64,000 bases of DNA from Bdellovibrio reynosensis (GCF_022814725.1 NZ_CP093442.1:2976001-3040000), one strand, 5' to 3'. Numbered from the stretch's first letter, positions 42,711-52,360 are shown. Translations and numbers: made by a program. Notes: a model not told the origin generated them from the letters alone.

Positions 42711-44360
42711 TTGAATAAAATTTTTGGTGGATTGGTCATCCAGTTTCGTGAGTTCTTTAAGAATCTGGGGCCAACTAAGAGGCTTTCAGTCATCACGGTA
42801 TCAGTTATCGCGCTTGTGGCTGTGGCTACCATGGTTTTCATGGCGTCAGGCAAAGACTATGTACCTTTATTCACAAACATTCCGACGGAACAAGTTTCAT
42901 CAATCGTTGCTAAGTTGAATGAAAAAAACATTCCTTTCACTTTGCGTGACGACGGTAAAACGGTAGCGATTCCTAAAGAGCTTTTGCATTCAACGCAAAT
43001 GACTTTGATGGCGGAAATCGGTTCACCTAAAATGGGCTCAATCGGTTTAGAGATCTTCGATAAGCAAGATTTCGGCATGAACTCTTACGCACAAAAAATC
43101 AATTATCAAAGAGCCCTTCAAGGTGAGTTGATGAGAGCCATCAACACTTTGACAGCGGTAAAACAATCTAAAGTTATCCTAGCGCTTCCAAACAAAAAGA
43201 CTTTCCTTGAAGAAGGTGCGGCAGCAACAGCTTCCGTTGTCGTTGAACTTCATCAAGGCAAAGAACTTGGTGCTGACCAGGTTCGCGGTATCCGTTATCT
43301 AGTTGCTAACGCGGTTGAAGGCTTAGATGCGGATAAAGTCACAGTTCTTGATGAACGTGGTAAAGTATTAACTCGCCAAGAAAACGGTATGACCGGTGGT
43401 TCTAACGAGCTTTTAGATTTAAAAGCAAAAATCGAAGGTGACCTAGAAAACCGTATCGAAGACATTCTTTCTAAAACTGTGGGTCACGCAAAAGTTGTAG
43501 CAAAAGTAGATGCTACTTTAAATCACAGAATCATTTCTTCTGTGGAAGAATCAGTAGATCCAGATAAAACAGCGATCCGTTCACAACAATCTGAAGAGGA
43601 ATCTTTGGATGGTTCCCGCACAAGCCCTGCTGGTGTCCCGGGTGCCCGTGCGAACTTGCCCGGCGCTGAAGACGCGGGCCAAGTGGGTTTCCGTCAAGAC
43701 GTTAAAAAAGAAATCAAAACGACAAACTATGAAGTTCCAAAAACGGTTCGTAACATCCGCGAAGCTGCAGGTAACCTAGAGCGCGTGAGTGTGGCAGTCA
43801 TGGTTGACGGTATGATGGTGACGACGACGAAAGAAGACGGCACTACTGAAACTAAATATCAACCTCGTTCAGCAGAAGATCTTAAAAAGTACGAAGATCT
43901 AATCAAGAACGCGATTGGCTTTAATGCCGCTCGTGGTGACAGTGTTAAAATTGAAAACCTTCAGTTCCAACCTGAAGACTTTTCTGAGGCTGAAAAGATC
44001 TTAACTACGCTTGAGCGTAAGAAACTTATCCATGCGTTGTTCAAGTGGGCGCTGCTTGGATTCAGCTTGGCCTTGTTCTTCTTCATCGTAGTTCGTCCAT
44101 TCATGCAATGGATTACCGACAGCTTCCAAGATTCAGTGGAGGAAATGTTGCCACGTACAATCGAAGAACTGGAAGAACTGCAATCTGTTGATAACACGCT
44201 TCCAGGTATGTCGACAGCACTTCCTGTCCTTCAGGAATCTATTGATCCAGAGAAGGCTGAAAGTGAATTGTTGAAAGACCGTATTATGGCAAACATGGGC
44301 CGTGACGAAGAAAAAGCTGCAAATGCCTTTGGTATGTGGCTTGTTAGAAAGGATGGCTAA
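42711..44360 (+). CDS. fliF: Flagellar MS-ring protein FliF
   Basis: A 549-residue MS-ring protein. The start is TTG at 42711 with GGAGGGG about 6 nt upstream. Two membrane helices (about 25-45 and 440-462) flank the periplasmic ring-building motifs; YVPLFTNIPTEQ, YQRALQGELMRAI and VVVELHQGKELGADQVRGIRYLVANAVEGL (quoted in part) are typical. The C-terminal cytoplasmic tail binds FliG. It abuts fliG with a one-base overlap. Confidence 0.96.
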   Translation: MNKIFGGLVIQFREFFKNLGPTKRLSVITVSVIALVAVATMVFMASGKDYVPLFTNIPTEQVSSIVAKLNEKNIPFTLRDDGKTVAIPKELLHSTQMTLMAEIGSPKMGSIGLEIFDKQDFGMNSYAQKINYQRALQGELMRAINTLTAVKQSKVILALPNKKTFLEEGAAATASVVVELHQGKELGADQVRGIRYLVANAVEGLDADKVTVLDERGKVLTRQENGMTGGSNELLDLKAKIEGDLENRIEDILSKTVGHAKVVAKVDATLNHRIISSVEESVDPDKTAIRSQQSEEESLDGSRTSPAGVPGARANLPGAEDAGQVGFRQDVKKEIKTTNYEVPKTVRNIREAAGNLERVSVAVMVDGMMVTTTKEDGTTETKYQPRSAEDLKKYEDLIKNAIGFNAARGDSVKIENLQFQPEDFSEAEKILTTLERKKLIHALFKWALLGFSLALFFFIVVRPFMQWITDSFQDSVEEMLPRTIEELEELQSVDNTLPGMSTALPVLQESIDPEKAESELLKDRIMANMGRDEEKAANAFGMWLVRKDG

Positions 44361-45394
44361 TGAAAATCTATAAAACAGAAAATATCGAATACGAAAATCT
44401 AAAAGGATTCGATAAAGCTGCCATCCTAATCAATTACCTGGGTAAAGACGCGGTGAAGGTTTTGCTTCGCCGTATGGATGACGCTGATATTCGTAAGCTG
44501 ATCAATCAAATGACGAAGCTTCGCGTAGTGCCTGTTCACGTTACAAAACGTGTGCTTGAAGAGTTCTATGAAATGATCTCTGAAACAGAAGATTATATCT
44601 TCTCTGAAACTATTTCCCATAAAGACACCATCGTTGATGCTTTGGGTGAAGAAAGAGCCCGCGGTATCCTGGGTGGTTTGAATATCAGTACAGGTGGTTC
44701 ACGTTCACTTGAATCTTTAGAGATGGTGGATGCTAAATCCCTTGCGACCTTCCTAGTGAATGAACATCCACAAACTGTTGCCGTAATTCTTGCGCACTTA
44801 GAGCCAGAGAAAAAGGGCGAGGTTCTAAAACGTCTTCCTGAAGCACTTCAAGCCGAAGTGGTTCTGCGTATGGCAAACTTAGAGCACGTGGATCCTGAAT
44901 TGATCGCTGAAATCGATAAAGTATTAAAAAATCAATTGTCCAATACTGCAACTGTTGAACAAGCTGCCTTGGGTGGTGTTCAACCGGTGGCAGAAATGCT
45001 CAACGTTATGGACAAAAACACTGAGACTGCAATCATGTCTCGCCTTGAAGAAAAAGATCCCTTATTGGCTGAAGAGATCCGCAAGCTTATGTTCGTTTTC
45101 GACGATATCGTCAAAATCGACGACCGCGGTATTCAAGCTCTTCTCAAAGAGGTACCAAACGAAAAACTTCTATTGGCACTAAAAACTGCCAGCGAAGAGA
45201 TTCGTTCGAAGATTCTCAAAAACATCTCTGCCCGTGCGGCCGAGATGTTACGCGAGGATTTGAACAATATGGGACCATCGCGTTTGTCAGACGTAGAAGG
45301 CGCGCAACAAGAAATCGTCAACGTTGCCCGTCGTCTGGAAGCAGAAGGAAAAATCTTAATCGCAAGAGGCGGATCAGAAGATGCCATGGTCTAA
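44360..45394 (+). CDS. fliG: Flagellar motor switch protein FliG
   Basis: A 344-residue switch protein that couples torque to the rotor. The middle domain carries EHPQTVAVILAHLEPEKKGEVLKRLP and the C-terminal torque domain has MFVFDDIVKIDDRGIQALLKEV, with the charged residues that interact with MotA. Start at 44360 overlaps fliF by one base and the end overlaps fliH by 14 bp, so expression is coupled. Confidence 0.96.
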   Translation: MKIYKTENIEYENLKGFDKAAILINYLGKDAVKVLLRRMDDADIRKLINQMTKLRVVPVHVTKRVLEEFYEMISETEDYIFSETISHKDTIVDALGEERARGILGGLNISTGGSRSLESLEMVDAKSLATFLVNEHPQTVAVILAHLEPEKKGEVLKRLPEALQAEVVLRMANLEHVDPELIAEIDKVLKNQLSNTATVEQAALGGVQPVAEMLNVMDKNTETAIMSRLEEKDPLLAEEIRKLMFVFDDIVKIDDRGIQALLKEVPNEKLLLALKTASEEIRSKILKNISARAAEMLREDLNNMGPSRLSDVEGAQQEIVNVARRLEAEGKILIARGGSEDAMV

Positions 45395-46181
45395 TTCTCC
45401 CGCAACAGCTAGGACTTCCCGTGCGGTATTGCCTAAGGAAGTCGCTGAAAAAACGGTTCTGGAGTTCGTACCAGTCAAGTTTGACTTGGGAACTCCAGAG
45501 CAGGCCCTTAATTATTTAGCGGAAAAAAGCAAGGGTTCTGATTTCCGTATGAATAACGCTGTCCGCGTACAAACGGGCATCGATGAAGTGGAAAAAGTAT
45601 CTGAAGAAGAAAAAATCGAAGAAGCTGCTTTAGAGAAGCTTAAAGAAATCCAGGAAGGCGCTTATGAAGAAGCGTACCGCCTGGGTTTGGAAGAAGGCCG
45701 TAAACAGGCGTTCGATCAAGTTTCTGCTGATATCAATGAAAAGATGACGGCATTAGATACTTTGTTAAATGGTTTAAAAGATCTGAAGTCTGAACTTGCG
45801 ACTTTCAATGAAGCTCATTTAATTAAACTGAGCTATCAAATGGCTTCGCGCCTTGCAAAAATGGAATTGCAAAACAATACCGATGCCATGGTTCAGATTC
45901 TGCGCGATGCAGTTAGCTTAGCCAGTGACGAAGAAAACGTGACTGTGCAAGTTTCGCCAAATCAATTTGAATTCCTTGAAGAACTTAAAAAAGAAACGTC
46001 CCGCGAGTTTGAATTCATTAAAAAGCTCCGCTTTGAACCAAGTGAAACTGTGGTTGATGGTGGTTGTATCGTTGAAACAAACTACGGTGAAGTCGACGCC
46101 CGCATCGAACAACGAGTGGAGCAGCTTTGGTCCATTCTTTCCGACAATCTTCCTAAAGTGAAAGATAAGGTTGCCAGTTAA
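45381..46181 (+). CDS. fliH: Flagellar assembly protein FliH
   Basis: A 266-residue cytoplasmic stator of the export ATPase FliI. A charged, coiled-coil N-terminal half contains YEEAYRLGLEEGRKQAF, the GxxxG-like region of FliH, and the C-terminal half (LIKLSYQMASRLAKMEL and VTVQVSPNQFEFLEEL) is the FliI-binding domain. The ATG lies inside the end of fliG, and the stop overlaps the fliI start by one base. Confidence 0.88.
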   Translation: MPWSNSPATARTSRAVLPKEVAEKTVLEFVPVKFDLGTPEQALNYLAEKSKGSDFRMNNAVRVQTGIDEVEKVSEEEKIEEAALEKLKEIQEGAYEEAYRLGLEEGRKQAFDQVSADINEKMTALDTLLNGLKDLKSELATFNEAHLIKLSYQMASRLAKMELQNNTDAMVQILRDAVSLASDEENVTVQVSPNQFEFLEELKKETSREFEFIKKLRFEPSETVVDGGCIVETNYGEVDARIEQRVEQLWSILSDNLPKVKDKVAS

Positions 46182-47509
46182 TGCATTCTTTGGAACTTGA
46201 TCTTGAAAAATACATGGATGTTATTGATTCTGCCCATTTGACCCGCGATAGCGGCAAAGTAACAGAAGTAAATGGCATGTTGATCAAAGGTTATCTTCCG
46301 GGTGCCAGTGTTGGCAGTATCGTCACGATTAATCCAAGTGGAACTGATAAGTCTTTCTTAGCCGAAGTTGTTGGCTTTAAAGATAAGCACGTCTTGATGA
46401 TGGCACTAAACGACATGAGAGGCGTGGCTTTGGGATCTAAGATCACCATGTCCCGCCAAATCGCCACAGTCCGTGCGGGCGATGAACTTTTAGGTCGCGT
46501 GGTGGATGGCTTAGGCCGTCCTTTAGATTCTAAAGGTGAAGTAGAAAATTTTAGAGAAGTTCCCTTATACAGCGAAGTTCGTAATCCTTTAGAAAGACGT
46601 CCTATCCGTGAACCTATTGACCTTGGTATTCGCGCTATTAATGGCGCATTAACCTCTGGCCTGGGCCAACGTGTCGCTATTATGGCGGGTTCGGGTGTGG
46701 GTAAGTCTGTGCTTTTAGGGATGATGGCTAGAAATACCAACGCCGATGTTAATGTCATCGCCATGATCGGTGAACGTGGTCGTGAAGTTCGTGAGTTTAT
46801 CGAACACGATTTGGGCCCTGAAGGCATGGCAAGATCCGTTGTGGTTTGTGTGACCAGTGATCAAAGCCCGCTATTACGTATGCGTGGTGCTTACGTGGCA
46901 ACAGCCTTGGCAGAGTATTTCTGCGCGCAAGGTAAGAATGTTTTATTGATGATGGATTCAGTCACTCGTTTTGCGATGGCTCAACGTGAAATCGGTCTTA
47001 GCACTGGTGAACCGCCATCTCAAAAAGGTTATACGCCGAGTGTTTTTGCGACTTTACCAAAGCTTTTAGAGCGTGCCGGGTCTTTTGAAGGCGAAGGCAG
47101 TATCACTGGTTTTTATACGACCCTGGTTGAAGGGGATGACATGAACGATCCTATCGGGGATTCCGTTCGTTCTATCGTGGATGGTCACATCGTACTAAGC
47201 CGTGCTTTAGCGCAAAAGGGTCATTTCCCTGCGATTGATATCATGCAAAGTGCAAGTCGTGTGATGAGAGCCGTTTCATCATCTGAACACACGAAGCTTG
47301 CGCAAAAATTAAGAGAAACTTTAGCTGTCTACAAAGACGCCGAGGATTTGATCAACATCGGGGCCTATAAGCCAGGATCAAATCCAAAAATTGATAAAGC
47401 GGTGAAGGTCATTGACCAGGTGAACGAGTTCTTAAAACAAAGAGTCGAAGATCCATCGAACTTCACGCAAACCGTCCGTCAGATGCAGCAGATTTTAATG
47501 AACGCCTGA
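46181..47509 (+). CDS. fliI: Flagellum-specific export ATPase FliI
   Basis: The 442-residue ATPase of the flagellar type III export apparatus. Walker A is GSGVGKS (170-176), Walker B is VLLMMDSVTRFA, and the FliI/SctN family segments GQRVAIMAGSGVGKSVLLGM and GEPPSQKGYTPSVFATLPKLLERAG (quoted in part) are present. It forms a hexamer with FliH and FliJ. The gene is followed by a GC-rich repeat and then fliJ. Confidence 0.96.
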   Translation: MHSLELDLEKYMDVIDSAHLTRDSGKVTEVNGMLIKGYLPGASVGSIVTINPSGTDKSFLAEVVGFKDKHVLMMALNDMRGVALGSKITMSRQIATVRAGDELLGRVVDGLGRPLDSKGEVENFREVPLYSEVRNPLERRPIREPIDLGIRAINGALTSGLGQRVAIMAGSGVGKSVLLGMMARNTNADVNVIAMIGERGREVREFIEHDLGPEGMARSVVVCVTSDQSPLLRMRGAYVATALAEYFCAQGKNVLLMMDSVTRFAMAQREIGLSTGEPPSQKGYTPSVFATLPKLLERAGSFEGEGSITGFYTTLVEGDDMNDPIGDSVRSIVDGHIVLSRALAQKGHFPAIDIMQSASRVMRAVSSSEHTKLAQKLRETLAVYKDAEDLINIGAYKPGSNPKIDKAVKVIDQVNEFLKQRVEDPSNFTQTVRQMQQILMNA

Positions 47510-47510
47510 T

Positions 47511-47543
47511 GGCCGACAGGCCGCAGAGCGTAACTAAAGCAGC
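47511..47543 (+). repeat. GC-rich intercistronic repeat, copy 3 (after fliI)
   Basis: A shortened copy: GGCCGACAGGCCGCAGAGCG then AAGCAGC, starting right after the fliI stop. It lacks the GCGCGTAGGCT middle. Confidence 0.55.
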
Positions 47544-47557
47544 CCGGGAGACTAATT

Positions 47558-48004
47558 ATGAAATTCCAATTCCCCCTGCAAAAGGTGTTAGAGCATCGCA
47601 AGATCAAAGAGAATCTAGCGCAAAAAGACTTTCAAGAAGCTATGACCCTGATGAATCAAGAAACTGATAAGCTTGATCAGATGGAGCAGCAAAAAACCAA
47701 TGCTCACGAGCAGGCTGGATTGTTATCCCAACAAGGCGGGGCCCAAGGTCCAGCTCTAAGCCAAATCCATGAATTCCTAAAGGGCCAGGAAATCCGCATC
47801 CACAGGCAAAAGCAAAAAATTCAAGAAATCGAAAAATTGGTCGAGGCTAAAAGAGAGATTTTGCGACAAGCGGCTCAGGAATATAAAATCATGGATAAGA
47901 TGCGCGAAAATAAGTTTCAAGAGTACCGTCTTGAAAGACTCGCGCAGGACCAAAAAGACATGGATGAACAAAGCATCCTGCGCTTTAAATCTGTGAAGGA
48001 ATAG
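47558..48004 (+). CDS. fliJ: Flagellar export chaperone/stalk protein FliJ
   Basis: A 148-residue, almost fully helical coiled-coil protein. It starts MKFQFPLQKVLEHRKIKEN, the typical FliJ N-terminus (F.F.L..vl..R), and continues with long heptad-like stretches up to LRFKSVKE. FliJ is the central stalk of the export ATPase and an export chaperone escort. It lies between fliI and the MotE-like gene (2-bp gap downstream). Confidence 0.88.
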   Translation: MKFQFPLQKVLEHRKIKENLAQKDFQEAMTLMNQETDKLDQMEQQKTNAHEQAGLLSQQGGAQGPALSQIHEFLKGQEIRIHRQKQKIQEIEKLVEAKREILRQAAQEYKIMDKMRENKFQEYRLERLAQDQKDMDEQSILRFKSVKE

Positions 48005-48005
48005 A

Positions 48006-48806
48006 ATGAAAAGCGGATACGATCAATTCTTCCAAAATGCTCGCAAAGTTGCTGATCAAAATGGCGGCCCTGTGAAATTTCAAAAGAAACCAGCAAGCCC
48101 AAGATTGCAATTGGATCTAGCATCAGAAGACGTTGAACAACAACTTCGCCGTCGTATGCGCATGACTCAGGCAAAAAAGAAAAAACGCACGACAATTCCT
48201 TGGAAACTTGTGGGTGTTTCATTCATGGGTTTGATTGTTGCTATCTGGGGATTTCAAAACTACGAACAAGTTGAAAACATTGTTAAGCGTGTAGAAATTC
48301 AGATGACAGGCGAAGCGATCGCTCAACCAGAAGCTGAAAAACCAGCAGTGGCAGCTCCTGCTGAAGCCACTCCAAAAGAAGAATCAGCAGCTCTTAGCAG
48401 TGTTGAAATTGATCACCTGCAAAAATTGAATGATCGCAAAAAAGAATTGGATGCGAGAGAAGAAGAGCTGAATCGCGTCGAGACAGAATTACAAACGCAA
48501 AGAGTAGAACTAGAAAAGCGTCTTAAAGAACTGGAAGAAATGCGCAGCAAAATTTCCGGCATGCTTGAAGACCGCGTGAAGGTTGACGACGAAAAAGTCG
48601 ATACCTTGGTACAGATGTATTCGAATATGAAGGCACCCCAAGCGGCTAAAGTCTTTGAGACGATGGACGAGGATTTGGCAGTTGAAATACTTGGACGTAT
48701 GAAAAAGAAGAATGCTGCTGATATTATGAATTTACTAAAACCGGAAAAAGCTCAGATCTTGTCTGAGATGTTTGCGGGTTATAAAAGAAGACCTGCCAGC
48801 AAATAG
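48006..48806 (+). CDS. MotE-like flagellar protein (MgtE N-like domain)
   Basis: A 266-residue protein with one membrane helix (about 65-83), a Pro/Ala/Glu linker, a coiled coil (about 130-185) and a C-terminal MgtE-N/FliG-like domain (SNMKAPQAAKVFETMDEDL and ILGRMKKKNAADIMNLL). This layout matches MotE/YlxF proteins, which stabilise MotC or the stator in some bacteria. It directly follows fliJ in the operon. The role is inferred from the domain and context. Confidence 0.75.
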   Translation: MKSGYDQFFQNARKVADQNGGPVKFQKKPASPRLQLDLASEDVEQQLRRRMRMTQAKKKKRTTIPWKLVGVSFMGLIVAIWGFQNYEQVENIVKRVEIQMTGEAIAQPEAEKPAVAAPAEATPKEESAALSSVEIDHLQKLNDRKKELDAREEELNRVETELQTQRVELEKRLKELEEMRSKISGMLEDRVKVDDEKVDTLVQMYSNMKAPQAAKVFETMDEDLAVEILGRMKKKNAADIMNLLKPEKAQILSEMFAGYKRRPASK

Positions 48807-48849
48807 CTTGCAGGTTTAAAAAAACTTTTTTCTAGGAAGGAGGAAGGTT

Positions 48850-50703
48850 TTGTTAACAAATATAGTCGGCCCTCCCATAGTGGGTGCGACGACGGATTTG
48901 AAATCCCTGAGCGAAAAAGCGCAGGAAAAAGGTTTCAAAGGTTCCGGCTCCGATTCTGCCTTCGGTAAAGCTCTCGAAGAAAAGATATCTTCAAAAGCTC
49001 TTCCGAAAGACACAAAAGAATCAGCGCAAAAAGAGATGAGGCAAAAAGAAAATGAACGGCCTCAACCTGATGCGAAGAAGACGGAAAAAGAAGTCGTCAA
49101 ACCAGACGGGAAAGTAGCCAAGAAGGCGACGGTTCGACAGCAGGCAATTCAAGAGTTCATGGACTCCTTCGAGAGTGAATTCAATATCTCCCCCACACGA
49201 CTTGTGGAGGCGATGGCCCAGCTGGACAATAACCAACTTGTACAATCCCCTGAAATCACAGCCCAAGCTGTGATTGATCAATTGGATTTGCCTGACGCAG
49301 AAGCAGACAAAGCTGCGGCGATGTATGCTGCTTTGCTAGCGCAGTTAAATCAATTGCCTCAACAGCCTAAGCAACCAGAAATGGTCGCTGGAGCTGGTGT
49401 TATGTCCAAACAGAACATGGATCTGCGCATGGCTGCTGCCCAAGGCAAGCAGGATTCTATGGGTGCGTCGGTGGATCGTCTGAATAAAAATTTCTGGATG
49501 ACCAACCAACCTAAAGAAATGCCAGGTGCCGCACCCTCATTGGAAGGCAAGCTTTTACAAAACATTTCTATCGATGAAGATTCTATGTTGTCAGAGGAAA
49601 TGATTCCTCAGCAGGACGGCATGGAGTTAACAGGAATGGAAACTCCTGAAGCACCGCAGGCTCCTAAAGCACCGGCTCCGCAAGGACCGAAACTTGAAGA
49701 GTTGCCACCGCATTTGCAAGGTCAAATGAAGTCGGCAATGCCTCCGGCACTTCTTGCTGCCTTGGCTGCGAAAAAAGCGGCTGAAGCGGCTGCAAGCGCA
49801 GAAGGTAAAGGAAGTGACGAAGCTGCATTGATGAATGAATTTCAGCAAGCAGCCCAAGCGCCGAAACTTGATAAGGCTGCGCCACTAAATGCGCAAGCTG
49901 CGCAAGTGAATGGCAAGGCCGCTCAGGAATTCTTCCAGCAAAACCAATCCCAAGGCCAATCTTGGATGCAGCAAAATACCAAAGAATTTGCGCAACAAGG
50001 TTTAAGCAAAGGTGAAGCGGCAACGAAGCTGACTGAAAAGGCAGCGGACTTTAAGCAAAGCCTTACAGGCTTAGAGGGGCTTCATGGGGCGCCAATCAAG
50101 GGCGAAACTTTAGGAATGCAGAATGCAACGCCAATGGCGGCAGCTGCGGCTCCTCAAGCGCCAGTGAATCAAGCCGAACATGATGCAGCAGTGAAGCAAC
50201 TGATGAATCAAGCGCAATACCTGATTAAAAAAGGTGGCGGCGAGATGAAGGTTGAAATGACTCCCGAGGGGATGGGAAAAATCCACCTGAAAGTCATGCT
50301 TCAAGACGGAAAAGTAAATCTAGAAATGGCGGCTGATACCAAAGAAGCCAAGAAGGCCATCGAGTCTAGTCTAGCTGAACTGAAAACCAGTCTTGCTGCT
50401 CAGAAGCTCTCAATGGAAAATGTAAAGGTGGATGTGGTTAACTCGACATCTGCGGATACTGCTACGCAAAACCAACCTAATATGAACGGAAGAGATCAGC
50501 ATCAGCAAACTCGCCAGTTCTGGAATCAGTTCAATGAGAACTTCGGTTCACAAGGACGTCGCGAAGGCTATTCTGAGGTTCCGAACCTAAAAGGTTATGG
50601 TGCAAAACAACGTGATCCTCTTCAACCTGTTGAAGTCGCAAGCACATCAGCTCGCGTTCGCGGTGTAGAAGGTAAAGGATCGGGTTTAAATTTAGTAGCA
50701 TAG
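48850..50703 (+). CDS. fliK: Flagellar hook-length control protein FliK
   Basis: A 617-residue protein starting at TTG 48850, with AGGAGGAAGG just upstream. The long Gln/Ala/Pro-rich middle is low complexity, as expected of a molecular ruler. The C-terminal domain (about 470-545) has the FliK hook-length signature GGGEMKVEMTPEGMGKIHLKV and MLQDGKVNLEMAADTKEAKKAIESSL (quoted in part), which switches export specificity. The stop is followed by a GC-rich repeat. Confidence 0.9.
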   Translation: MLTNIVGPPIVGATTDLKSLSEKAQEKGFKGSGSDSAFGKALEEKISSKALPKDTKESAQKEMRQKENERPQPDAKKTEKEVVKPDGKVAKKATVRQQAIQEFMDSFESEFNISPTRLVEAMAQLDNNQLVQSPEITAQAVIDQLDLPDAEADKAAAMYAALLAQLNQLPQQPKQPEMVAGAGVMSKQNMDLRMAAAQGKQDSMGASVDRLNKNFWMTNQPKEMPGAAPSLEGKLLQNISIDEDSMLSEEMIPQQDGMELTGMETPEAPQAPKAPAPQGPKLEELPPHLQGQMKSAMPPALLAALAAKKAAEAAASAEGKGSDEAALMNEFQQAAQAPKLDKAAPLNAQAAQVNGKAAQEFFQQNQSQGQSWMQQNTKEFAQQGLSKGEAATKLTEKAADFKQSLTGLEGLHGAPIKGETLGMQNATPMAAAAAPQAPVNQAEHDAAVKQLMNQAQYLIKKGGGEMKVEMTPEGMGKIHLKVMLQDGKVNLEMAADTKEAKKAIESSLAELKTSLAAQKLSMENVKVDVVNSTSADTATQNQPNMNGRDQHQQTRQFWNQFNENFGSQGRREGYSEVPNLKGYGAKQRDPLQPVEVASTSARVRGVEGKGSGLNLVA

Positions 50704-50752
50704 CGGCGGAGCCGGCAGAGCCGGAGCGCTGGGCGCGTAGGCTGAAGCAGCT
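50704..50752 (+). repeat. GC-rich intercistronic repeat, copy 4 (after fliK)
   Basis: Holds a CCGGC-AGA-GCCGG hairpin and ends in GCGCGTAGGCTGAAGCAGC, identical in this tail to the copy after flgB, and starts directly after the fliK stop. Confidence 0.65.
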
Positions 50753-50772
50753 TAAAACATAAAGGAGAACGC

Positions 50773-51777
50773 ATGACAGTCGTAGGTACAAAATTAGGAG
50801 TAAACGCCTTCGGAAAAACGCAAGCAAAAGCGGAAAACCCAGGTGCGTCTAATATCAGTGCCCATGACAAAGATAAATTGGGTGGAGAAGACGTTGGTGC
50901 GGTCTTAAATAAAATCGCCGATGCCAATTGGACGGATCCATCTAAGAAAGCGCGTGTTGCTGGTAATCCGAATTTGGATAAAGATGCGTTCTTTAAATTG
51001 ATGCTGACACAAATGAAGAATCAAGATCCAACGAACCCAATGAAGAGTCATGAGATGGCAGCACAGCTTGCCAACTTCTCTTCACTAGAGCAAATGCAGA
51101 ACATGAACAGAACATTGGAAGGAATGAAAGAAGGTCAAAAGCCGACTGAAAATTTCCAAGCTCTGAACTTGATCGGAAAAGCAGTTGCGGGTGATTCTTC
51201 GAAAGTTGTGCGCGGACCAAATGATAAAGAACACGATTTCAAATTCAGCTTACCGATGGACGCTGCAGAAGTGTCTGTGAAAGTTCGCGATCCAGAGGGA
51301 AATATCGTTCGCACTTACAATCTTCGCGGTTTGAAACAAGGTGAAAACAAACTTACTTGGAACGGTGAAGACGAAAGAGCAATGAAATCTCCAGCAGGAG
51401 AATATTCATTCATCGCAGAAGGAAAAACTGCGGATGGTAAAAAGATCGGTATCAAATCTGACTTCGACGGTGTGATCACAGGCGTAAGTTATTCAAGTGA
51501 AGGACCGGTTCTTCACGTAGGAAACCAAGCGATTCGTTTCTCTGACGTGAAAAAGATTACGGACCCTCGTCTTATGAGTAACGACCAGAAAATAAATGAT
51601 GTTACAAACCTAGACTTGAAGAAAGATGATGCTAAAGGACAAACTATGAAAGAGGCAAGTGTTGAAGCACAAAAGACTTCTACTAACTCTGCTCCTATAG
51701 CAAAATCGAATATCATGGAATCAGTCGGATTAGACAGAGGCATGATGGAGAAGCTGGCTAAGGAGACAGCGAGGTAA
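50773..51777 (+). CDS. flgD: Flagellar hook assembly scaffold FlgD
   Basis: A 334-residue hook-capping protein. The N-terminal part has FFKLMLTQMKNQDPTNPMKS and AAQLANFSSLEQMQNMN, the FlgD signature; the middle has the FlgD Ig-like domain (EVSVKVRDPEGNIVRTYNLRG and NKLTWNGEDERAM). It is longer than many FlgD proteins because of a charged, Lys-rich C-terminus (about 255-334). AAGGAG lies 6 nt before the ATG. It overlaps the next gene by one base. Confidence 0.92.
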   Translation: MTVVGTKLGVNAFGKTQAKAENPGASNISAHDKDKLGGEDVGAVLNKIADANWTDPSKKARVAGNPNLDKDAFFKLMLTQMKNQDPTNPMKSHEMAAQLANFSSLEQMQNMNRTLEGMKEGQKPTENFQALNLIGKAVAGDSSKVVRGPNDKEHDFKFSLPMDAAEVSVKVRDPEGNIVRTYNLRGLKQGENKLTWNGEDERAMKSPAGEYSFIAEGKTADGKKIGIKSDFDGVITGVSYSSEGPVLHVGNQAIRFSDVKKITDPRLMSNDQKINDVTNLDLKKDDAKGQTMKEASVEAQKTSTNSAPIAKSNIMESVGLDRGMMEKLAKETAR

Positions 51778-52211
51778 TGGTCGATTTAAAGAAGATTCAG
51801 ACATTTGATCAACTCGTTCCACAGACGCCAGGCAAGGTTAAACAACCAAACCTGAACGACGGTGGACCTTCCTTCAAGGATACCTTGAGCGACATCGCAG
51901 GCGTAAAGCCCCAAGGTGTTGGACAAGTAAATCCCCAAGCTCTTAACAAGGCTGTGGAAGGAGTGAAGTTCTCGAACCACGCGATTGAGCGTATGAGAAC
52001 CCGGGGAATAAGTTATTCTCCAGAGGATATCTCAAAGCTGTCAGACGCGATCTCGAGAGCGGCGGCGAAAGGTTCCAAGGATTCATTAGTGTTAATGAAT
52101 GACTCGGCACTGATCGTTAGCGTGAAGAACAACACAGTTGTGACTGTGATGGACAAGAATGCATTGAAAGAAAATGTATTCACGAACATCGACTCAACAG
52201 TGGTTATCTAG
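51777..52211 (+). CDS. TIGR02530-like flagellar operon protein
   Basis: A 144-residue protein of the small conserved family found between flgD and flgE in many flagellar operons. The diagnostic part is the C-terminal half: VKFSNHAIERMRTRGISYSPED and LVLMNDSALIVSVKNNTVVTVMD, a (N/S)HA.ER...R.I-type pattern. Its function is not established. The stop is followed by a GC-rich repeat. Confidence 0.75.
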   Translation: MVDLKKIQTFDQLVPQTPGKVKQPNLNDGGPSFKDTLSDIAGVKPQGVGQVNPQALNKAVEGVKFSNHAIERMRTRGISYSPEDISKLSDAISRAAAKGSKDSLVLMNDSALIVSVKNNTVVTVMDKNALKENVFTNIDSTVVI

Positions 52212-52255
52212 CCGGCGGACGCCGAGGAGGCCATAGAGCGGAGCTCGAAGGCTGG
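52209..52255 (+). repeat. GC-rich intercistronic repeat, copy 5 (before flgE)
   Basis: A diverged copy starting at the stop codon: TAGCCGGCGGACGCCGAGGA then GAAGGCTGG. The typical GCGCGTAGGCT segment is replaced by GAGCTCGAAGGCT. Confidence 0.45.
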
Positions 52256-52335
52256 ACTTGTTCCGATAGCTAGAAAATTAGTTAGCAGAGTGGAAGGGCT
52301 TAGTTAACTAACGAATTTAAAAATTAAATAATTTA

Positions 52336-52360
52336 GGGCTGGTCCTCGCAGAGGAGGCCC
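52336..52360 (+). promoter_or_regulatory. Leader hairpin upstream of flgE
   Basis: GGGCTGGTCCTC (52336-52347) and GAGGAGGCCC (52351-52360) fold into a stem with a TGG/G internal loop, 48 bp before the flgE ATG. There is no U-tract, so it may be a processing or translation-control stem in the 196-bp gap before flgE rather than a terminator. Confidence 0.4.
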
